DNA of 64,000 nt from Promethearchaeota archaeon. GTDB taxonomy: Archaea > Asgardarchaeota > Lokiarchaeia > Sigynarchaeales > SOKP01. Shown here piece after piece: positions 45,315 to 53,479 of this stretch; position 1 is the first letter of the stretch, and each line of letters begins with the position of its first letter. The position numbers and the translations under genes are program-made. The DNA is taken from NCBI GenBank assembly GCA_013375495.1, contig JABXKC010000012.1:1-64000 (forward strand), in the 5' to 3' direction. The notes under the pieces are model-generated. The model made no database searches and was not told the origin of the DNA. It was given only the letters and a program-made list of their open reading frames with translations.

Positions 45315-45334
45315 GAATGTTTTAAAAAGGAAGA

Positions 45335-46534
45335 TTAATATTGATGCAGTTTAACACCGCAGTTTTTGCATCTACTTTTTTGTAAATCTTTAAAACATTT
45401 TTCATGGTACAAAGTATCGCAGTTTTGGCACTTTAAGATATTTTGCCCTTCTTCAAAAATAAAATTACACACAGGACAAGAACCAAACATTGCGTCCGAA
45501 TCCAAGTCGCTGAATTTAATTGATTCTACATGAGAACGCTCGGGTCTTGCCGGGCCCTTTTTTTTTTTAATTATTGGTTTCGCTAGAGATGTGAGTTTTT
45601 GAGCTTGGGATACTTCAGTTGGAATTTTTAATAAATAGTAACAATGAGGGCATCGCACCGCTCCAGCTTGTTTCATTTTTCTCTCTTTTTGGGAATTAGC
45701 CCAAGAGGATAAACAATGCACATGATAAGGCGCTTGGCAGTTAGGACAATATCTACCGCTAATGTAGAACGAACTTTTCGTATAAGGATTTACATCAGAA
45801 AAACAGATTGAACACTTTTTATAATCTGCTAAGCCCCTAATCTGTAATAAACGCTGCTCTTGGTCTTTAGTTAAATCTTGAACTCTTAAAAGATCAGCAG
45901 CAATTTTTCTGAGAAAAGCAGGATTTTCAATATAAGAAGTAGCCCCATCACCATAAGTTTTTATATTTGAGATTGCTAAGTCGTGTGCTGCTTGTAATAA
46001 GGATTGCTCGTCGTTATTGTAATAATAATTGCCCCCCGTGAGATCACTCATCCTTTTTAAGGTATTAAGAGGAGATAGTTCGCCTAGACGAAATGAATCT
46101 ATTTTTATATTTAAACCTTGAGCCAAGCGCGCCATTTTCAATGGATCAATAGACATCTTAGTGAAGTTTCCGTCAGAAATCACAAGAATACGAGGAATTT
46201 TAGCCTCGATTTTCCGTAATTCTGAGATAATCAATTTAATTGAAAGTCCTAAAGCCTCTCCCATTGCAGACTTCCCTGAGACTTCTAGAGAGTCTAGGGC
46301 TTCGAAAATATTACTTGCGTTATTTGTAAAATCCAGTTTTTTTTTTGGTTTATCAGAAAAATTAACCACCGCAAAGGCACTTGAGTTATCTTCTGCAAAT
46401 CTTTCATTTATTAATTTTTTCACAGCATCTACGCTGCTTTTCATGCGATTTGGTTTATAATCTGCTCGGTACATAGACCTAGATGTGTCAATACAGATAA
46501 CTATATTTTCTGGGTGCCGTTCAGCCAAGATCAA
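45335..46534 (-). CDS. VWA domain protein with two RING-like zinc fingers
   Basis: Residues 10-200 are a von Willebrand A domain with the MIDAS motif DTSRSM (16-21) and later ISDGNFTK. A helical linker follows, then a first finger (CSICFSDVNPYTKSSF to CPHCYY) and a second (CPVCNFIFEE, then LKCQNCDTLYHEKCFKDL, then CKNCGV). The second has the C-x2-C ... C-x2-C-x4-H-x2-C ... C-x2-C ligands of Prok-RING. VWA plus RING-like zinc finger is also the plan of the TFIIH subunit Ssl1/p44, so an E3-like or scaffold role is possible. It ends 20 bp from the MtrH-like gene. Confidence 0.8.
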   Translation of the reverse strand: MILAERHPENIVICIDTSRSMYRADYKPNRMKSSVDAVKKLINERFAEDNSSAFAVVNFSDKPKKKLDFTNNASNIFEALDSLEVSGKSAMGEALGLSIKLIISELRKIEAKIPRILVISDGNFTKMSIDPLKMARLAQGLNIKIDSFRLGELSPLNTLKRMSDLTGGNYYYNNDEQSLLQAAHDLAISNIKTYGDGATSYIENPAFLRKIAADLLRVQDLTKDQEQRLLQIRGLADYKKCSICFSDVNPYTKSSFYISGRYCPNCQAPYHVHCLSSWANSQKERKMKQAGAVRCPHCYYLLKIPTEVSQAQKLTSLAKPIIKKKKGPARPERSHVESIKFSDLDSDAMFGSCPVCNFIFEEGQNILKCQNCDTLYHEKCFKDLQKSRCKNCGVKLHQY

Positions 46535-46706
46535 ATACCCTTTATGCTTTTACAAAAGCCCTTATTTATTTCTAAAATTTATATGATACAATAAGAATAA
46601 ATAATTATGTTTTTCCACAAAACTAAAATTTTATTAATTAGATATTTTACTATAAAATAAAGTTACACTATAAATTAACTTAAATTGATATTAAATCCGA
46701 TGTAGC

Positions 46707-47915
46707 ATGTCTGAAGAGGATACAAAGAACATTGTGATTAAAGATTTTTTCAAACGTTCAGTCATTCTTAACGAATTAGATGAAGCATTAAAATTCAAGC
46801 CAGATACTCTAATTGGGATAGATCAAATTTCTTCTGAAAAATTATTTGAGAATAATGTTAAAAGTATAGAGGAGTTAGCACATCTCTCTTTAGAGAGTCT
46901 TCCTAATATTAAAGAAATACCTATTAATGTACTTATGAAATGGGTTAAGATCGCTCAAGTATTAGAAAGAGCAATAAAGGAAAAAATAAAAACTCATAAA
47001 AAAATATTAATGATTGGATTAGATAATGGGGGAAAAACTAGTATCTTAGCTGTTCTTCAAGATAAATTCTCAATAATCAAGTCTCTTCTACCAACCAGGG
47101 GAGTAAAACGTGAAAAATTAGATTTTTTTGGGTATCCAATACTTTCTTGGGATTTAGGGGGACAAGTTCAATATAGGGAAAAACTTTACTTTAACAGACC
47201 TGAATTATTTTTTACTGAAGCGGATTTAGTTTTATATGTTATTGATACACAAGATAGTGATAGATTCGCAGAAGCAGCGAACTATTTCCGTCAAGTTTTG
47301 ACTGTATTAAGGGATTTAAACGAGTTTCCTCCAATTTTAGTGGTGTTATCGAAAAGTGATCAGGACATTCGTACATCTCTCGAGTGGCAGAATAATGTAT
47401 CTGCGATAAAAAACAAGTTTAATAGTATAGTAAGAGAACATGAAAATACTTCAATCGGTTATTCCGATACAACAATATATCAAAAAGAAACTATAATGCA
47501 GATGTTTAGCGAAGCGTTAAAATTAATATCCGAAACATCTGAAATTATAGAAAATATCCTTGAAGATTTTACATCTACGATAGAAGGAAAAGCTACAAGT
47601 TTAATTTCTATGGATGGTTTAATATTTGGAAGTTATACGAGTTCAGATATAGATGAGGCACTATTAAATAACACTGCTTTGATCATGCAAACGCTTTCAA
47701 ACTTTCATAATTCAATCGGGTTAATAAGAGAACCTTCTATGACGCTTGATTTTCCTCTAAATGGATTTGCTATTCGAGGAGAAAAATTATTTGAATACTC
47801 GGAACTGAAAATTCCTGTCTATTTATGGCTTTTATCAGATAATGTAGATTTAATTTATGAAAAAATCGACTATTTCAAACAGCAACTACTACCTTTGATT
47901 AATTTATTTCTTTAA
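46707..47915 (+). CDS. Helix-hairpin-helix, Arf-like GTPase and roadblock-like domain fusion
   Basis: The 402-residue protein has three parts. Residues 35-95 resemble an HhH unit (IDQISSEKLFENNVKSIEEL ... LPNIKEIPINVLMKW). Residues 98-270 are an Arf/Ras-like GTPase: P-loop GLDNGGKTS (104-112), WDLGGQ (148-153), and LSKSD in place of NKxD. Residues 290-402 (TSLISMDGLIFGSYTS onward) look like a roadblock/longin-type domain. A GTPase with its own roadblock partner in one chain could be a self-contained switch. The altered G4 box may change nucleotide preference. Confidence 0.8.
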   Translation: MSEEDTKNIVIKDFFKRSVILNELDEALKFKPDTLIGIDQISSEKLFENNVKSIEELAHLSLESLPNIKEIPINVLMKWVKIAQVLERAIKEKIKTHKKILMIGLDNGGKTSILAVLQDKFSIIKSLLPTRGVKREKLDFFGYPILSWDLGGQVQYREKLYFNRPELFFTEADLVLYVIDTQDSDRFAEAANYFRQVLTVLRDLNEFPPILVVLSKSDQDIRTSLEWQNNVSAIKNKFNSIVREHENTSIGYSDTTIYQKETIMQMFSEALKLISETSEIIENILEDFTSTIEGKATSLISMDGLIFGSYTSSDIDEALLNNTALIMQTLSNFHNSIGLIREPSMTLDFPLNGFAIRGEKLFEYSELKIPVYLWLLSDNVDLIYEKIDYFKQQLLPLINLFL

Positions 47916-47957
47916 TCAAACATTTTTTCGTAAGTTTAATTTAGTCCTAATACGCTC

Positions 47958-48004
47958 AAATCTTCTTTTGTTGAGAGAAATACTATTTTTCTTCGAGAAG
48001 ATTT
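47958..48004. terminator. Inverted repeat between convergent genes
   Basis: AAATCTTCT (47958-47966) and AGAAGATTT (47996-48004) are perfect 9-bp arms with a 29-nt loop, lying between the ends of the Arf fusion gene and the GPP34 gene. It could act as a bidirectional terminator or RNA-stability hairpin. The long loop makes the call weak. Confidence 0.3.
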
Positions 48005-48065
48005 CAAATTTATAAATAAAAGATATATAGAAATAAAAATTTGCTATTACGACTCTTTGCCCTTT

Positions 48066-48737
48066 TTATATCCTATCTGTCATAAACATATTCCTTGCTC
48101 CTATGACATTCACAATTTCCTTTTTAATTCTAAAGATCATTTCTCTACTTAAAGAATCTAATTGTTCAGAATAAAGTATCTCTTTTATACGATTTCTAAC
48201 CCTCTTTCGGAGGTCTCGAGGCAGATATACTTTTATTAGTTGGCTCTCTTCTAATAAAACCAGCAAAGAAATAATATTTGTACTAGGTTCTTTATTGTTA
48301 TTAACCACGTTTTGGATTTCCTCTAATAGCTGTGATTTTATTTCTGGTTTCTGTAAAAAGTAGAGTTTCCTTTTTAATTGTTGGTTGATTTCACTCTTTA
48401 AAATGCCTTGTTGTTCCATAAGATCGAAATATAAATAATAATATTCATATTTCTTTGAAAGTTCATCAATCCATTTCATTAAACTTCGTTTCTTCTCTGA
48501 TTTTCCTATAATTTCAAGTATTTGATCTAAAAATTCGTCTTCCGTTGAACTTGAATTAATAATTTCAATGCTTTTTTCTGTAATATTTATTTTTCCTTGA
48601 AGAAATAGATCCATTAATAATGCTCCTGCAAAACCTAAACTCTCGAAGCCCTTAGAATCGCAAACCCCCTTTTGCTCGTTTAAAACCACTAGTAAATAAC
48701 TTTTTGATATAAGAATTTTGATATCTCCTCCATTCAT
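48066..48737 (-). CDS. GPP34/GOLPH3-like protein
   Basis: The 223-residue protein follows the GPP34 (Golgi phosphoprotein 3, Vps74) pattern. The N-terminal helix has LLVVLNEQKG, then FESLGFAGALLMDLFLQGKI, the family's signature LGxGLAGALLxDL...GKI. Downstream are a linker, paired helices and IISLLVLLEESQLIKVYL in the last third. Eukaryotic GOLPH3 binds PI4P and links Golgi membranes to glycosyltransferases. Bacterial and archaeal relatives exist but are little studied. In Asgard it is of interest for membrane-trafficking origins. Confidence 0.75.
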   Translation of the reverse strand: MNGGDIKILISKSYLLVVLNEQKGVCDSKGFESLGFAGALLMDLFLQGKINITEKSIEIINSSSTEDEFLDQILEIIGKSEKKRSLMKWIDELSKKYEYYYLYFDLMEQQGILKSEINQQLKRKLYFLQKPEIKSQLLEEIQNVVNNNKEPSTNIISLLVLLEESQLIKVYLPRDLRKRVRNRIKEILYSEQLDSLSREMIFRIKKEIVNVIGARNMFMTDRI

Positions 48738-48922
48738 TATATAAAAAATAATTGTTTTAAATTCTTTATTTATAAAAATATAGAATTCTTTAGGTATTTA
48801 AGTTATTAGAAAAACAAATTCACAATCTGAGAATTGATCAGATAAGGGAGTTATATATGTTTTATTATATTTATTAAATTGAGAATGTTATATTTGAAAT
48901 CGTAAAAAAGAGAAATACTACC

Positions 48923-49468
48923 ATGGTGAAGCGTAGAAAAACGGGAGCATATGAACATTTTTGTGTTCTTATTTTCGCACAAGGAATTTGGAAAGAAACT
49001 GATAGGGATAGTGTGAGAAATTTGATAAAAGAAAAATTGAAAAGCATGAAAGAGGCTTCTTATAATATTTTCTTTAAATTGACCCATCGGGAACAGATGC
49101 CTATTTATGCAGATTGTCATTTATGCCAACCCATCTATAAAATGTTTGAGGAATTTAAGGGGAGTAATGATGGGATTCTGTATCAAGGTCACCATTATCT
49201 TATTCCTGAAGATGATTTTGATGATATGAAATCTCTTGCACACTTGATTATTTCTCATAATAATGTTAAGAAATTTTATTTATTATACCTTGACGGCTTA
49301 GGAGAGATTAAGAGAACTATTTTAGACAATATGAATTTAGAAGAATTTAAAGAAAAATTAAATTTCAAAAAATGTAACATTACTGAATTTATCTCCATAA
49401 TAGATAGTAATAAATTTAAGAACAGAACAGTCTATGAAATAACTAAAAGTAGAGGTGCGTATAATTGA
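48923..49468 (+). CDS. Hypothetical protein, 181 residues
   Basis: The protein has a basic start and a CHLC motif (YADCHLCQPIY, about residue 65) that may bind metal. Strand and helix segments alternate, including HYLIPEDDFDDM and KFYLLYLDG. It is not recognised as a known family. It overlaps the next gene by 4 bp (its TGA stop and the downstream TTG share ttga), which implies translational coupling. The opposite-strand GPP34 gene starts only about 185 bp upstream, so the two may share a divergent promoter. Confidence 0.65.
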   Translation: MVKRRKTGAYEHFCVLIFAQGIWKETDRDSVRNLIKEKLKSMKEASYNIFFKLTHREQMPIYADCHLCQPIYKMFEEFKGSNDGILYQGHHYLIPEDDFDDMKSLAHLIISHNNVKKFYLLYLDGLGEIKRTILDNMNLEEFKEKLNFKKCNITEFISIIDSNKFKNRTVYEITKSRGAYN

Positions 49469-49656
49469 GTGAAGAGGAACATCAAGAAAAAAAGAATCAA
49501 CGGGCAAAAGAAGTAGCTGCAGCAATGGTTGAAAATATAAAAAAGAATATGGAAGAACCTGATTTTTTTGATAAAAGAGAAAAAATACTACAAGAAGTTA
49601 CGGATAAAGTTCTTAAAAAACGGGAAGACAGGCATAAAATACTTGAAGAGGAATGA
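49465..49656 (+). CDS. Small charged helical protein coupled to the upstream gene
   Basis: The 63-residue ORF starts with TTG overlapping the stop of the 181-residue gene by 4 bp. It is highly charged (Glu, Lys) and predicted to be one long helix, with EEPDFFDKREKILQEV in the middle. Such small helical proteins often pair with an upstream partner. No SD of its own is needed if translation is coupled. Function unknown. Confidence 0.55.
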   Translation: MSEEEHQEKKNQRAKEVAAAMVENIKKNMEEPDFFDKREKILQEVTDKVLKKREDRHKILEEE

Positions 49657-49711
49657 AATATCAATTGAATTACTCGTTCTTAAAAATCTCGTAAATTAAC
49701 TTAAATTCAAC

Positions 49712-49921
49712 TTACATCTCTAGATCTTTTCTTGCTGAAAGTAGAAATTCGGTGCTTCTATCCATCATCTCAATTGCTTTATTAATTTTTTCTACCACAG
49801 AATTTAAACCATTATCCTTTGCAATATCTCTCCATTTTATATAGCTTTCTTTGTGTGAATTGTTGTGTGCCGCCCAATGTTCGCATAATTTGGAGAGCTT
49901 TAATATTTGTTTTTCTACCAT
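49712..49921 (-). CDS. Small helical protein of a conserved archaeal type
   Basis: The 69-residue ORF reads like a conserved family I recall in archaea, with LSKLCEHWAAHNNSHKESYIKW near the start (EHWxxHNxSH) and a second helix of Ala, Glu and Lys. The paired His and Asn residues suggest a metal or ligand site. It sits on the minus strand between the 63-residue ORF and the V4R gene. The family name is not certain. Confidence 0.55.
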   Translation of the reverse strand: MVEKQILKLSKLCEHWAAHNNSHKESYIKWRDIAKDNGLNSVVEKINKAIEMMDRSTEFLLSARKDLEM

Positions 49922-50010
49922 TTTAATCAGTATTTGTATTTATTGAGTGTTAAAATCGATAATTTCCTTAAAATAAAATAAGGAAAAATGGGAAGAATAT
50001 AATCCATTTA

Positions 50011-50607
50011 TTACAAAGAGGCTAAGAAACCCGATACTGCTAAATCAGACATTTCATCATCGAGTAAGTTATCTTCCATTTCGTCTACGAGTAGATCAAA
50101 TTTATACGAGCACTTATCTCCTCCTGTTAGGATACATTCTACTTCTTCACTGTCCACATCAATACCTAACACATCAAAAGCACTGTTGAATATACCGAGA
50201 TATAGTAAACACAAGTTTTTAGCCATGATATTTGCTTTTTCTTGGGTTGCTAAGGATTCGTATACATTTATAATAATGTGATCTTTTTTGAATGTTCCAG
50301 TAAGTACACCATACCCCATTAGCATCATAACCTCGAGTGTGCCCAATAGAACTTCCTTTTTAGTAGCCATAGACTCACTACTCCAGTCTTTATTATAAAA
50401 AAACTTTTCCATAAATATTTTACCGAGAGATTTTCCCACCCATATAAGGATATCTTCGGCATTTGTTCCAGCGAATTCACAAAATTCCATGATCTCATTA
50501 GGACGAAGCATAATAAGCCTCATTTCTTTATCTTTTTCACCTAGAAATAGTTGTCCTTCCTTTTCTTCAACATTTATTTGTAGTTCTTTTTTTAATCGTT
50601 TGATCAT
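50011..50607 (-). CDS. V4R-domain protein (TRAPP-like fold)
   Basis: The 198-residue protein has the V4R (4-vinyl reductase) ending VECILTGGDKCSYKFDLLV, with a preceding helix MLMGYGVLTGTFKKD. V4R shares a fold with TRAPP subunit Bet3, and Asgard genomes are known for TRAPP-like proteins. The upstream region has many Glu and Lys residues and resembles the alpha/beta extension seen in such proteins. It may bind a small hydrophobic ligand or act as a tether. It lies next to a longin-GTPase gene. Confidence 0.65.
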   Translation of the reverse strand: MIKRLKKELQINVEEKEGQLFLGEKDKEMRLIMLRPNEIMEFCEFAGTNAEDILIWVGKSLGKIFMEKFFYNKDWSSESMATKKEVLLGTLEVMMLMGYGVLTGTFKKDHIIINVYESLATQEKANIMAKNLCLLYLGIFNSAFDVLGIDVDSEEVECILTGGDKCSYKFDLLVDEMEDNLLDDEMSDLAVSGFLASL

Positions 50608-50731
50608 GATTTTACCTTGTCTAATAATGATAAATCTTAACTAACATTATTTTTGAAAGTATTTAATATAATAGAAATTTAAACTGCTAGGCTTATAAAT
50701 TTATTGACAAACCAATATTTATATAGATTTT

Positions 50732-51763
50732 CTACGCTGAGACTAAAGTAAAAATCGTGTTTAATACTTTTTCAATATTAAAGCTAGTTTTAACTGATGT
50801 GAAAATAAATTTCCAATTGTTATGCTGTAGAATATCAAATTCAAAGAATCTATGAATTTCTTTTTCTGTTCTTATTAATTGTTCAACATTATTGTTATGA
50901 TTAATTAAATCAGTCTTATTACCAATGATTAAAAGAGGTATATCTTTTAGATCGTTTTCGTTGTATATTCTCCAAAACTCAGCTTTTGATTCGTCAAAGC
51001 GTAATTGGTTGGCAACATCAATCATATATATAATTATATTCGAATCCTGAAGCCCAAGTAGCCATCTTTCCCTGAAAGAGCTTTGACCGGGAGAATCCCA
51101 AATCGATAGAAGCCCATCTTCTCTTTGGATATACTCAATGTTAAATCTCTTGTTTGGCGTAAAAAAGTTATCTTTATATTGACCAGTTTTAATCCTTCTA
51201 GTTAAGGAAGTCTTTCCAACATTGTCAATTCCAAATAAAAATACTTTTGTAAATAATCCTGAGGGTTGAAAAGAAACTTCTGGGGCTGTTTCAAGGGTTT
51301 CGTCTCCGAATCTTTTTATATCAATAAATAAGGTTATTAATAAGTTCTCTATCTCCATTTCGTCTTTAAAAGAACAGCATTTTTCTGTATTTAGCAATTC
51401 ATTGGATAAATCTTCAAAAATTTCTTTATAATCGAGGGGATTATCTTCTTTTTCAAATATTAATCCAATAAGCATTTCATAATTAACGCATATAGTAAAT
51501 ATGTTTTGGTCTCCAATAACTTGCGAAATGGGGCTACTAATTACGAAAGGGGTTGTATCTCTCTTTTTTTCATTTAAACTACTTGAATTTTTCGTGTTTT
51601 CAAAACGTGGATCTACTAGAGATCCATGATCATGACCGTGAATGATTTTTAAAACTATCTCATTATTCTCTTTTTTATCTATATCTTCGGGATAACTATA
51701 GATATCAAGATTGTTTAGATCGTGTGAATTTTTGCGTTTTAACAAAAATATTTTTAATAACAC
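50732..51763 (-). CDS. Longin-like domain fused to an Arf/Ras-like GTPase
   Basis: Residues 170-343 form a GTPase: P-loop GIDNVGKTS, switch I Thr in FTPNKRFNIEY, G3 WDSPGQS, G4 GNKTDL and G5-like TSVKT. The first ~165 residues are a mixed domain with FVISSPISQVIGDQNIFTIC and LIGLIFEKEDNPLDYKEIFE, a pattern like longin or roadblock. Together this could be a GTPase with its own regulatory partner. G3 reads WDSPGQ rather than WDTAGQ. It lies 124 bp upstream, in the same direction, of the V4R gene. Confidence 0.75.
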   Translation of the reverse strand: MLLKIFLLKRKNSHDLNNLDIYSYPEDIDKKENNEIVLKIIHGHDHGSLVDPRFENTKNSSSLNEKKRDTTPFVISSPISQVIGDQNIFTICVNYEMLIGLIFEKEDNPLDYKEIFEDLSNELLNTEKCCSFKDEMEIENLLITLFIDIKRFGDETLETAPEVSFQPSGLFTKVFLFGIDNVGKTSLTRRIKTGQYKDNFFTPNKRFNIEYIQREDGLLSIWDSPGQSSFRERWLLGLQDSNIIIYMIDVANQLRFDESKAEFWRIYNENDLKDIPLLIIGNKTDLINHNNNVEQLIRTEKEIHRFFEFDILQHNNWKFIFTSVKTSFNIEKVLNTIFTLVSA

Positions 51764-51930
51764 AGAATTTACCTGATCATTTATTCCCTTAAGGATGTAA
51801 ATAAAAAATGCTTAAAAAAAGTTTGGAATTGGACGAAGAACCTCTCTTATAAACTTTATGCTATTGAGTCATTAATAAACAAGCAGAAAAATAATAAAAC
51901 TTAGAAACTTAAGAGTTTTTGAAAAAAGCT

Positions 51931-53343
51931 TCATGAATCTGTTTCTTCTTTCCTTTCATCTTGTTCTTCTATAATCTCATCTTGTTCTTCTATAATCTCA
52001 TCTTGTTCTTCTTCAGAGGGTTCTTTTGGCTCTTCTTTTACTTCTTCAGACGGTTTTTCTCCAATAGGAGTATCACACACAGGACACTTCGTCCAACCAG
52101 GTCTTAAACTATATCCGCAGCTAGAACATTCAGACATATCTTGATCAGGTTGCCATTCAGGAATATTCAATCCTCCTCTTCTTCTTTTCTCCGCTAAATC
52201 TTGCAGTTCTTCTTCCTTCCAAACTTCCATTCCTTCAGGTATACCTGAGCCACGCTCTTCAGCGAATTTCGTTAAATCTTCTTCGCTCCAAGTTGGAAGA
52301 TCTGGTTGTGCTGCCAATCTTTTTTGAGCTTCACTAGCGAGTTCTTCAGGAGTCCAAGTTTTCAATTCCTGACCCCCAGGGGTTCTGACACCCCCGCCAG
52401 TTGGTCCTGAAACAGGTATACCCTGAGTAGGTATTTGTTGACTCTGTGAAGGCGCTTGACAATACGAAGCGGATAATCTTAATAAAGCTTCAAAACAGTT
52501 TCCATATTGAGAATCTCCTTGACTCTCGTCAGCGATTAAAACAATACTTTTTTTATCGGATGGCAAAGGCACGGCTATACTACACACGGCAATATCTGAT
52601 GTAATTCTTCCAGATTCTAAGGCAGTAGTAACCTTTTTCATAGAATTAACTAAATCATCATCCTTCATCAAAAAATCGCAGATAGGGTCACCATGTCTTT
52701 GAAATTCTTCGTGATATTTTGCTAATTGATTTTTAGTTATTGCCGAATCTAGCGAATCTATGAGGGCGCTAACATATGGGAATATATGAGATTTTGGTTC
52801 TTTTTGAGTAGCATCTATTTTGTAATCCCCCAGATCTAAATTTCCTGTAAAAGGCGCAAACAAAGGTTCTTGATCCTTGATCTTCCCATATAATGTTGTT
52901 CTACCAATGAAACATTTAATTTCTCCGTAGTAGGCAATAGAGTCATCCAAAAGCTCTACTTTATCGTTGTATGTTATCCGCGGAATAGTTCGAAAGACCA
53001 CATCAACCCAGGGCATTTCTTTTACAGGAATTATTGCTACACAAGTTTTAATTATTAATTCTGATAGTTTTTTAAGGTATTCTTTCAGTTTTTTCTTGAT
53101 TTCTTTATACTTGTCTTTTTCAAGTTCGGTTTCAGCTTTATTCATAAACTCCTTGAATTTTTCCTCATTTTTTTTCACCGAACCCCCAAAACTTTTTACT
53201 TCTCCTACAATGTTATCTTTTAGAATGAATGTAGCGTCGTTTATGATATCTTTTTGTAGTTCTGTGAGTTCTTCCACCAAGTATTCGCTTACTTCAAAAT
53301 TTAGACTATTTATAAAGATTTCAAACAGTTTCGCTTCTGACAT
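51931..53343 (-). CDS. Zinc-ribbon protein with Trp-centred repeats
   Basis: The 470-residue protein has a mixed N-terminal domain (~290 residues) of unknown fold. Three related ~23-residue units follow, each opening with Trp and an acidic pair: WTPEELASEA, WSEEDLTKFA and WKEEELQDLA. A zinc ribbon (CSSCGYSLRPGWTKCPVC) comes next, then an acidic tail with tandem EEQDEII heptads. The zinc ribbon plus repeats imply protein or nucleic-acid binding. The N-terminal domain contains no obvious catalytic motif. Function unknown. Confidence 0.65.
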   Translation of the reverse strand: MSEAKLFEIFINSLNFEVSEYLVEELTELQKDIINDATFILKDNIVGEVKSFGGSVKKNEEKFKEFMNKAETELEKDKYKEIKKKLKEYLKKLSELIIKTCVAIIPVKEMPWVDVVFRTIPRITYNDKVELLDDSIAYYGEIKCFIGRTTLYGKIKDQEPLFAPFTGNLDLGDYKIDATQKEPKSHIFPYVSALIDSLDSAITKNQLAKYHEEFQRHGDPICDFLMKDDDLVNSMKKVTTALESGRITSDIAVCSIAVPLPSDKKSIVLIADESQGDSQYGNCFEALLRLSASYCQAPSQSQQIPTQGIPVSGPTGGGVRTPGGQELKTWTPEELASEAQKRLAAQPDLPTWSEEDLTKFAEERGSGIPEGMEVWKEEELQDLAEKRRRGGLNIPEWQPDQDMSECSSCGYSLRPGWTKCPVCDTPIGEKPSEEVKEEPKEPSEEEQDEIIEEQDEIIEEQDERKEETDS

Positions 53344-53479
53344 TTTCTAAACCTTATTCTATCGATTAATTTCTTTTTATAAATATAGCAACGAAATGAA
53401 TATAAAAATTTATTTAAAACATAGTCATTTCACTAGTAGTTATTAAACATCGAATTTTTAAGATTAGTGTGAAGAATAA

